Positions 28,101-40,100 of a DNA stretch of 64,000 bases are shown here, piece after piece; within the stretch, counting starts at the first letter, position 1, and the number at the start of each line of letters is the position of its first letter. The position numbers and the translations under genes were made by a program. The stretch covers positions 12,930,922 to 12,994,921 of the forward strand of contig NC_092678.1 in the NCBI RefSeq assembly GCF_964355755.1, written 5' to 3'. The DNA is from Antedon mediterranea (lineage: Eukaryota > Echinodermata > Crinoidea > Comatulida > Antedonidae). Below the pieces are notes generated by a model. That model worked only from the letters and a program-made list of their open reading frames with translations. It had not been told where the DNA came from and made no database searches.

Positions 28101-31100
28101 ATTTATTTTGTTAAAAAAGAACTTTTCAAATCCTTATTGAATCAGTAATTTACTGATTGTGATTAGTTATTATTAATTTAACAAATGCTTTTGTACATTA
28201 GGGTTCTGACATCAACCTTGCTAGTGATGTTGAGGATGTTGAAGTCTTCATAGGAAGTGTTAAATGCACTGTAAATTCAATAACACGTACAGTAGTTCTT
28301 GTTGAGATACCAGACAAGGAACCTAATCCAGTAGATGGTGAAGATCATCCTATTGTTATGGTAGGTCGTGAGCTCACTAGATAATACTTTTAATATTATA
28401 TATAATATTTTTATCATTTTCAATAGTCTGTAACCAATAATGTCAAAATCACAAATTTTTTGTAAACGAACTCAGCAATATTGTAATATTAATTAATTTA
28501 TTTTATTTTTAAGATGGACTACGTTATTTATGTTGTTCTGTTTTAATTGCTGTTTAGACTTAGGCTGAATAAGTAAAACAACGTGTAGAACTTAGAGACA
28601 AAAAGTGTTTGTCAAGATCCTAATTTTACAAAATTCTACTTAAACATTTTTGAATATATTCATTCTAACATTATTACTACTAGATTGTTTTTAACAAAAA
28701 AATGTACTACAGAATGTAACCAATGTTAGTGTTTTAATATTGATTGTCTCCAAATAACTTTAGATCCGTCATGGAAATCTAAAGTTAACTTTCGGTGCAA
28801 TAAGATATGTAGGCATTGGATTGTCTACCACCGTCATAATTATTATAATTACGATTGTTGTGATTGTGGCTATCACCATTACGATCATACCTGTCTACTG
28901 GCGTAGATCAAGAATACTCGAGAGAAAATTGGAAGAAACAACAGTGAGATTTTTTAGAAAAAGTAAGCTAGAAAGCAGTATAGATAAATTCAAACTATTT
29001 TACATCATATGGGGCTTTGAAAAGTAAAAACTAAATTTGGATATATGATTGATGTAAAATATAACTGATTATTTCTACAAAAATGTTCAATAAACTAAGA
29101 GTAGTGATTTACTTTTTGAAATAGGCAGATTTCACCGGTGCAGATTTTAAATTACTATCGCAAGTCATCTAAAATTTTTATAAATACAATTACCTTGTGA
29201 TCTTCACTATTAATGCATTATTTAGAATAAATGGCATCTACCTATGCTCAACAAAACAAACAAGATAATGGGAGTGCCTATATGAATACGCTACTGGCAA
29301 ATTAATATGCACAATTAATCAAAATGTTTGGAAATTTGTAGCGCCGGGTTTAGGCTTTAGGTACTGTATATAGATGATGATGATAGCATATCGGCATTAT
29401 AATGAAACAATAAATTACACATTAAGCTACATTCAGTATATACTTAGAAAGTCAATACCTACAATTTAAGTAATTTTTAATAAATTCATTCATTTAGAAG
29501 AAGAAAAAGAAGAGGAGTTTCTAGAAATAAATGACGATAATTCAGAAGTAAGGTATATGGGCATAGCGCATGACAGCATAATAGCAAGGAAATTTAGTCA
29601 GAGTAAAGAGCATTATATACAATGTATGCTGTTTCTAGGATGTGAGATGACTCCAGTAATGCAAGAAAGTGGATATGTAAGATATTGCGACTTGCTTGTG
29701 ATTACACAACGTTACAAAACATTTTGTTGGATATCAATTAACGCAGGGTGTTACCTCAATGATTAATTGTATTTTGTAAGGATTTTGCAGTATTTACACC
29801 ATGTCATCCGAAAGGAAGAAAGGAAATTGTTAAAAATTAAAAATTCTCAACTTTACATAATCTTGTTTTAGAAAATTATGGTTTTACATTTATTTACAAA
29901 TACGTAAGAGAATACGATATAATATTATAATATTATTACTCTTTTTTTTCTCTTTTGTGGCGCAAACACCACTTTTATTCACATTCATATTATCTCATAT
30001 TACATAAAATCGTATTATTTAACTTGTAAATGTCGTTACAGTTCATAATTAACATTTTTACATTATATGAATTCTGTATGACTTCTTTTTTCATAAATTT
30101 TCTTATATTTTGTTATACACTTGACAGGATCATCATTATCATCTATCCCGTTTTAAAATAGTTCACACATTTTCATTTGTTTGTTTTCATTTTACAACCC
30201 GGATTATACAATATATTTATATACATGTTAAAAAAAACAATAATAGCTCAGTACCACCAGTAACCCGTATCACTGTAATTCTTTTTCGGTTAATCGTATC
30301 AAATTAGAAATTATATTATCATAATCTTATTTCTTAAAGCTACCCATTTTTCTATACTTGTTTCTTTATTGTTATATGTTTCACATTCAATGTTATATAA
30401 CATATTGCTTTTAAATGAATTCCATAAAGAAATACCCACTGGCTTATTTAGTGCAGATAACATTTTTATTCTATAAATAGTAAATGCTGCAAAAGTGTAA
30501 ATATAATCTATTAGCTTATCTCCCGTTCCTAGTATTAATTGTTTAAATGATATATTATTGTGATTTAAACTTACAAAGATACTAAGCATTTTCCTCTAAT
30601 ATTTCTGAATAAATCTACAACTAAAAAACAAATGATTTTCATTTTCAATTTCTCCACATTTGTCACACGTTTGTGTTTCCTTAACTTTCCACTGATACAG
30701 CCGTTTGTTGGTAGGCAGTATTCTATGTAACATCTTATAATTGAATTGTGCTAGTTTCTTATCTTTCATTTTACATACTTTCCGTAACCAAGAAGTTTTC
30801 CAATCAATGTTGTTATCATTGAAGTACTCTTCCCATTTTAGTTGTGACATTGGAATAATGAAATATTCTTTCACAAACCATGAGTATATTAGTTTGGTAG
30901 TATTAATCTCATACTTGGTCCCAACTAATTCATCATTATCATTACAATTGAAAATATCTACCTCCTTAATAATACATTTCCATTGAATTGGTATTGCCTT
31001 AATAATGCACAGATACTCAACCAGTTTGTTTTACATTGTAGTTTCACCATTATATCGTTATAAGTTTCAGGTTTTTTTTAGAGATTCTGTTATAATTTAT

Positions 31101-34100
31101 GTAGGCTTTTATCATGTTTTTGTAAAACAGTGGAATTTTATCAGAATTAACATCAATAATGTTATAACATGACATATTAAGTAAAACATTAACATCACAT
31201 ATTTTTTTAATATAATACATTGGAATATTTTTCCATTTAGCACCATCATCATTCATAATTCTTTTTAACCAGCCACACATGAGTGCGTTAACATGAAGAG
31301 TAAAATCAGGCATTTTAATACCTCCCATCTCAACATCACCAATTAGAGTTTTTCTTTTTATCTTTTCCCTTTTATTGTTCCAAATAAAATTATACATTAG
31401 ATTTGTAACTTGTGTATATACATATTTTGGAACATCAGTGATATTTGCAGCATATGTTAATTTAGATAGTGCAAGACTTTTCAGGAAGATTATTCTACCA
31501 AAAATTGAGAGATTTCTAGCATTCCATTGTTTTAAAGTCTTTTCTAGCTCTATTAATTTAACATCCCAGTTTTTTCTGGTACATTCTTCTGTATTATACC
31601 CTACATATATGCCTAAAATTTTGATCGGGTGTTTTACCCAATTTAATTCTAAAGGTCTATCTATTCTGTTCTTCCATTTACCAATCCAACAAGCATTATT
31701 ACTCTTTATATGTTATGTGGTATTGTTTTATTATTTTGTAGACTGAACTGTTGGAAGATCATCGAGGTTTACCTGAACTGGATTTATTTTTGGACGAGAA
31801 GATTCTAATGAAAATAATTAACATTTTAGACAATGACTCATCGTTTACATCTGTACAAAGGTATATTAAACAAATTGTAATGATTTTAGATTTAGATTTA
31901 GATAATAAGTCTATGGTTATGATACAATATCGGTACAAGAGGTAGGGCCTACAAGGACGCTGCAATCAGTGCCACTTTTAAGTTACAATGGTTCACGTCT
32001 AACTTTGTCTATTATATGGTTCTGGTGGCAGAACACGTAAGAAAAACCGTTACAGTCTATTGGTTACTATAATACTATAATTATGCCTACAATTATTACA
32101 AACTTTTATCTGTTTTACTTTAGGCAAAACTTTTCCGCTTTGTTCTTAATGGCCATGGTTGGTGATGATAAAACAGAATATCTATTTCAGTGAGTAATAC
32201 TTAGTATATACCTTATTAATTTACAATTCTTGTGTATTACGTATGCAAGAATGAACGATAGAATTGGTAGCACTGACTGACTTAAGCGACAAGATGTAGT
32301 TGGAAAGTAAATTATCTAAGTCCACAGTAGCAATGATCGTTATACAATAGTTATTATTAAGTAATTCTATGGTTACGCTTAATTCTAATATGTTGTGTGA
32401 TTAAATATTTTAGTATTATGGATATGCTTCTAAGCAAACATATTGCTAACAAAGTGAAGGCCAAAAATGTCAAGTTAGCTTTAAGCAAGTGGGTACAGTT
32501 ATTTTGTGTTTTTAATAATTAATTATTAAAACCTAATTTGCAAACGTGTGTTTATCAAGTTATGACATATTACTTTTAGTGACTGTGAATGTGAAATATA
32601 CTTCAATATGTACTTATATACTTCTTATATACTTCATATACTTTTAATCTATTGCTATATTAATCAAATGTAATATAGCAATTACCTTCAATTACAGAAA
32701 CGGCGAAACTGTTATCGAACATATGATATCTCACGTGGTGGCATTATGCATGTATAAATACACAATGGTATGTAAATTATTTTATAAGTTAATAATTATA
32801 TCTACATTATTCTACTAAATATTAGTAAGTAATACGATGTGATTTGGTTTACGTAATGTAAAATTAGCTTTGTTTATGTTAGTTTAATAATATAAGATTT
32901 TCTTTCTATCAGTCAAGATCAAGTGGCGCTGTGCAACACGGCGACACAGCTCGTCTCATTGTCTCACTATTGTTACTCATTTTTTGACGTTATTTTCGTA
33001 TATTTGGACTGTATTGTATTGTGGAAGAAGTCATTTGATTTATACACTTCAGCGATTTTAGGAATGCCAGCTTACTTGCATTCACGGAAACCTACCTGAG
33101 CGATAAGCATAGCGATCAACATATTCAAGTAGTTGGCTTTAAATCTGTTCGTGGGGATCGTACAGCCGAAGCGAACAAAGATGGCGGTGGTGGTCTTTGC
33201 CTCTACATTAATGAGAAATACTGTCATCCAAATAACTCTACGCTTAAGCTTCATAAATGTTCGCCACACTCGGAAGTGCTGGTTGTTGGTATTCGCCCCT
33301 ACTATCTTCCGAGAGAGTTCTCGCATGTTATCAATGTTATGGTATACATACCTAACAAAAAGCTTGAAAAGCCTGCTATAAATGAGATCGCAGAAATTAT
33401 CGAAGGTATTGAGTGTAGTCACCCTGAGGCGCTTGTAATTATCAATGGCGATTTCAACAGATGCAAGCTCAAGAAAACAACGGCCACTTATTATCAGCAT
33501 GTTACATGTAAAACGAGGGACAACGCGATTCTTGATTTATGCTACTCTAGTGTGAAGGATGCCTATATTTCGACCCCACTACCGAACTTGGGCAAATCTG
33601 ATCATAATTTGATTTTACTCAGTCCTAAATATCGCCCGTTAAATAAGACATGCCAACCAAAAATTATTAATGTACGTAAATGGTCTCCTGAAGCCGAGGA
33701 AGCCCTGATAGCGGAATTTGAATCTACCGATTGGGATATTTTTACGGAGGATGAAGATTTGAATAGTATTACTTATGCAGTGAGCTCGTACATAAACTTT
33801 TGTATTGATAAATGCGTTCCAGTTAAAAAAGTGAAAATCTACCCTAACAACAAGCCATGGATCACGAAAGGCGTTAAATTACTGTTGTGTGAGAAACGTA
33901 AAGCCTTTAAGATGGGCGACTCTAATCGTATGAAAATATTGACTAGAGAGATTAAATCTGAAATAATGAAACAGAAGAACATTTATAGGAAAAAAGTTGA
34001 ACATAACTTCAGGTCTAATAATATGAAACAAGTTTGGCAGGGTATGAAACTTATGAGTGGTTACACAAACGGTGGTAATACACCCACCTCGATTCCGAAT

Positions 34101-37100
34101 GTTACTGTGCAATATGTTAATGAGTTAAATGAATTTTATAACCGTTTTAATGTTCATGATTTTAAAAAAGAAAGAGAGGCTCTATTTAGCTTGTGTCGGG
34201 TGACTGAAGATGATCCCAAATTTAGTATAAGCATTTCTGATGTACATAACGAATTCATGAAACTCAATTCATCGAAGGCTGCTGGGCCGGATAAAATCCC
34301 ACCACGAGTACTTAAGGTCTGCTCTCCTCACCTTGATGGTATATTTACATTTATTTTCAATATGTGTCTTTCTTATCATGCGTTCCCGGATATTTGGAAA
34401 CTTTCATGCATAATACCGGTACCTAAGAAACCTAAGATTAACAGCATGAATGATTTGAGACCCGTTGCACTCACGTCTGTCGCAATGAAAATATTGGAAC
34501 GTATTATTTTAAAAATTATGCAACCTTATGCTGAAAAAGTGTTAGACCCGTTGCAATTTGCTTACCGATCACTCCGTAGTACCAGTGATGCGATTTATTT
34601 TAAATTACATAAATTGTATTCACATCTAGATAATGTAAAGAAAGGCCATTCGGCACGTATTATGTATTTTGATTTTCAATCTGCGTTTAATACCATACAA
34701 CCCCATATCTTAGCAGACAAAATGTTGAATATGGAGTTTCCCCGTCCGATTGTTCGTTTAGTTTTAAATTTCATTTGTGATAGAAAACAATTTGTTAATA
34801 TTAATGGTGTTAAGTCAGAAATCGTAACCTCTGACACCGGTGTTCCTCAGGGTACTGTCAACGCACCTAAATTATATTCCTTGTATACGGCGGATTACAG
34901 ATCTTTAAATGATGAGCTTTGCCCCGTTGTTAAATTCGCTGATGACACTAGTACTATTGGTCTCATAGTTTCAAACAATGATGAAAATTATCGTAGCGAA
35001 ATACAAAGATTTGTTAAATTTTGTGACGATAATTATCTCCAAATAAATGCATCAAAAACAAAGGAGATGATCATTGATTTTAGGACTAAACATAAATTTA
35101 ATTTTCAACCAATCAAAGGTAAAGAAATTGAAATTGTTGACCAGTACAAGTATCTAGGAATTGTTTTCAATGATAAACTGAGTTGGGGAGACCATATAGA
35201 CTTCATCAGCAAAAAATTAAGTCCCAGAATGTATTGTATGAGAACTTTATATAAATTTAACTCCTGTGATTTGATGTTACTTTCGTTCTATAGATCCGTT
35301 ATATGTAGTGTTTGGACGTATTGCCTCTCCTGTTGGGCTGGTAATGTTACCGGAGGGAATAAAGGACGCCTTGAAACTTTCATCCGTCGGGCTGGTAAAA
35401 TGATTGGTCTGGAACTGCCTTCCTTTACCGATGTGCACCTAGAACACCTCCAGAAAGATTTCGAACGCATTGAGTCGGATGCCTCTCATCCTCTCCACAA
35501 AGTGATCATAGATCAACTTAATCCAAGTGGTAGATTGAGGCTCCTCAGTGTGAAAACAAATCGATTTGCTAAATCCTTTATTCCCTCCGGTATCATCCAG
35601 TACAACAGGAAGTCAAGAAGATAATTTTATATTGTAATTTTTTAGATGTTTTTATATGAATGGTTTTATGCTATATTTGTTTTTATAGTGTTTTCTTTGT
35701 TATTATGACGAGCAATGAATTTCCTTTTTGAGGATCAATAAAAGTTATCTTATCTTATCTTATCTTTTCTAAACAATAAAAGTCTCTTTTTTATTTGTAA
35801 CAAATTTGACTCTTTTATAAGTTACCTTGATTAGTTAGGAATATCAAATAAAGTCCATCAATCATCAATTAATCAATCAATCAATCAAATAAGATCAGAT
35901 CTAAAATAACGTACTGTATATAAATATATTATGTGTGTTGTAAACTACTTGGTTCACTTCAATTTTGCAGAAGTATGTATCAGGGCCTCTTTTGCAACTT
36001 GTAGATGCTATAACTACGAGAATAGATAGTGGTGCGGTAGACGCTGTTCATCATCATTGTCAATATTCTTTAGACGAGAACTGCCTTCTGCCAATTGATG
36101 TTACTGGAGAGAATATAGTAAGATATCTGCAAATGTTTTGGAAACATTTGAGTATATAACATATAACACTGAAGCATAATACTACTTGCAAACAATTATT
36201 TTAATACATTTTTAGAGCTCATGACAAGTAAATGTGTATATAATAAAATGTTTAAGAAGGTCAGATAATCCCGTAAATATTTAATTATTAGCCAATCCAA
36301 AAAATACTGAATTTCCACACAAATTCAATGGCATTTTGTTTCAATTTAGAATTTGAGTTTGGTAGTTGATGAGGAAAAACAAGAAATTGTGAAAGTAAAC
36401 AGTTGTGATACGCTATTTCAAGTAAAACAAAAACTGTTAAATGTTATGTTTAAGGAACAACCTTTTTCAAAAAGACCCAACGTTTCATACGTTCAGTTAG
36501 GTTAGTACACCAACAAACAGGCAATTTAATTGTATCTTGCTCCTTTATTCTGTAGATTTCAATTAAATACATAATAACCTATTTTTTTAAAATCTAGAAT
36601 GGAGAATGAATGTAGATCAACGAATTATTTTACAAGATATCGATTTACAGACAGAAAGAAAACTAAAAACAATTGCAGATTTTGGAGTAATATTACTGTA
36701 GTATTTTTTGTTTTGTAATAAATTAACTGTTAGAAAAATGTATTAAACCTATAATAGGCTTACTAGACATAGGCTGTGTACAGGCCGGACGTCAGTGTAC
36801 ACAAGCTGAACATGACGCATGTACCTTAATTGATTAAAAAAAAATACTTTTCTACACACTTTTCTAAATCAATCACTACTCGGATCGTAAATTTGAAGAA
36901 TTATTTTTTTTCAGATTCAAAATGAAGCAGTGGTAGCGTTTGTAGACGTTTGGAAGGAAGATATCAACGCGTCAGACCAGTATGATACAATTAAGCAACC
37001 AATAGTTGCTAGACATGGTAATAATGATAATATGTATTGGTATACATACTACATTCCAACCTTACCAGTATCTACTAATATATTTTACTTTTTCAGTTTC

Positions 37101-40100
37101 TTCTTATTTTATGTAATTATAATTATTCAATAATAGATTAATAATATAAAAAAAAACAATACTGTTTATAAAGTCACGGCCATTTATACTAAATATTTCT
37201 TATTGGTATTATGTTATATTTCGGCAAACACATTAACAAACAACATCAAACAGCTTTATTGCGCCAATGAGTGGCAGAATAGACCAAGTTATTTGTTGTT
37301 GTTTGTGCTATTGTTATTGTTATTATTGTCTATGGTCTAACTTTACTTTTTAAGAAACTAACATCTACCAAACATCAATCAATGCAGATGGCACTTTCCA
37401 CATTGTGAGTGTTTTTAGTTCAAATATTTTTGAACCATTAATTGAATAACATTTGATATCAACAAATCTTATTGCTTATTGGACATCTAATAATTAACTG
37501 TGAACTAAATATGCAGGAAAGTAGCTTTACGATAGTTGATAATCTGACGTTACACCAGTTACTGTTGGTCGTTTAGACGTTCTAGTTTAAAAAATATTTT
37601 GGCATACATTGCTTGTCATAACTAAACCAAAATCACCGCTCGTGGCGATACGTAAAAAGAAACAATTGACAAGTGTAGTCGGTCAGTTTTGATTTTGAAA
37701 TGGAATTTTTTTGAATGTTTAGTTGGAAGGAAATGTGTACACGGGTGCTTATGATGCAATGGACGGCGAGAAGCCAGATATTGATGAATCCATCTTTGAA
37801 AGGTTAACTGAAACTAAGGTAGGAATAAATAAAAACAAATTTTTTTGATTTAAACTATTTTGAAACAGTTGGGTTTTAATAGGATGCAGCTTGACATGCA
37901 TATGAGACGAATCACTCTGAATGTATCTTGTTGTTGGTCAAACTTGTGTTGGCCGTCTGGATACTGGGAACTTGTTTCACTCACTTTTATTGTTGTTCTG
38001 CATATATCGAACATCATTGGTTTGGTTTGATGAATCATGTTTTTCCTTAATATTTTACAGTAATAAGTATATTAATATCTCACATGTCCACAGCAAATAT
38101 ACCAGCAGCATGTTGACTCCATAATGAATAATGTGTTCAGCTCATCATCGAACATCCACCTATCATTATTTGTTAAATATCTTTTTGATTTTCTGGATAA
38201 CATGGCGACTAAGCATGGTGTTAGTATCAATGAATTGAAGATATGGAAGAACAACAGGTATGGAAATTGCAAAAAATTGTTAGATAATGAGGTTTTACTT
38301 AAAGCTCACGACGGTGTATCTACGATTTACATCGAAGAATTAGCTCCCAATTATTTAATTATTTAATATTAAGAGAAACAATGTTAAGAAATTTAAATTA
38401 TAATTATTTAAAATTCAAATTAAAAATGTAATCATTTATTTTTATATAGGCCTATGAGCGTTTATTTCTTCATTTATAATGAGCATTTTTTTAAATGATT
38501 TTTCCTTACAATTTCCATATCATCTTGTATTTCTTCCATTGTCCATACAATATAATCAAAATAGCAAGAGAAACCAGAAATGGACTAGATCAATAATCAT
38601 ATTTGTATCCTTTTTTAGTTTAGCTGAGATGTTTTGGTTAAGAATTCTGAGAAACCCTGCTTATGTCTGTGACATTCACCAAACGCCCCCTATTGATATC
38701 ACTCTCGGTGTCATCTCTACTGTTTTTCGAGAATCTTGGTCAATTGAGCTGTTTGGTTTTAAAAAGGTAAGCAAAACAATGCATTTATTTATTTATTTAT
38801 CGTATGTCCGGCTAATTTAATGTGTTATTTCCGGTCATCGACAACATCTGACCGTAGACCTACTTCTAAAGGTTACCGGTAATGAATCAGTCTTACTGCT
38901 TTTGTTTCTGTTGAGAATCATTTGTTCATATTATTCTTTTAGTTATATATTTGCACGATTTTGTTGAAATTAAGAACTAAACCTAATATACCGTAAACGA
39001 ACAGTTTTTCTAAATCTGGCATAATTTTTATCGCGAATACACTTTGTTTTGATTATTTATATTCCAAACCTTCATCTGCAAATCGCTTCACAGCTCATCA
39101 ATGTAGATCACCCTACGGTTTCAATATTATGATTAATATTTATATCTTTATACATATTGAATGATGCAAGCATTCACAAGCTACTTATGTTTTAATAGCT
39201 ACATGACTATTTTGTAATATTTCATCAGTCATTTAATATGAAACGCCTATTTTTGGTTAAAGTCAGGTCAAAATGTGTTCTTTAGTGCTTGTTTAACTTT
39301 AAATTTTTTATTTCAAAGAATTCGCCAAGTCATCGACAGATGTATGTAAAAGAGATTCCAAGATACCGCCAACTTGTTACTAAGTTCTATAGTGACGTCA
39401 AGCATACTCCATCTTGTGATCGCATGAACGTTATTGATGAAGTAAATTCTCTTATACAGGTATGTACAAAGACTATCAATATTGTTATTTCTCAAAGAAA
39501 CTAATAGGCATAGGTCAAGGCATAGGCATATGTCAATAAATACAAACATAGACATAAATACGGTAACATTATATACTAATACTAACGTTTTTTATTCTCA
39601 GCCATTTAGCACATTGTTTAAGAAGTCGAGTGTGTTAGTGAATCTTCATTCATTTACGGACAAATATTTAAGAGAGGTAAATATAAATAATTATATACAG
39701 ATCTTTTGATAGTGTACCAGCAGAAAGAGATTTACTGATCTATACACGTCGGCTTTACTATACTGTACTAAACAGTTGAACTAATAGTGAACAATTAGAG
39801 TACTTCAATCAACACTTTTTCATGTATTAAAATTAAAAAAAGGCTTTCCATTTTATTATCCGATTTACATACCAAATAAAATTAATTATTACATGTATCT
39901 TAGTAAAACAATGTGCATTTCCCGTGCAAACATCATTCTGCCTCTAACATTTATCATTTGAGTAAACGTTGTTAATATTTTAATATTTTAATTAAATATC
40001 AGGTTAAAGACGCATTCCTTAAAGGTACAAATATAAATGAAAGTACTGTTGAAGTTTTTACAACAAAAGTAAGTAAGTCGTCGTCGTCGTCGTCGAAAGA

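Noticed and set aside
29548-31741. Plexin lacking most of its juxtamembrane region
   Set aside because: First read with the donor at 29548; the longer exon to 29676 restores the expected length and the FPG-like block in phase.
33072-33500. 142-codon frame on the - strand
   Set aside because: Shadow of the LINE endonuclease on the opposite strand.
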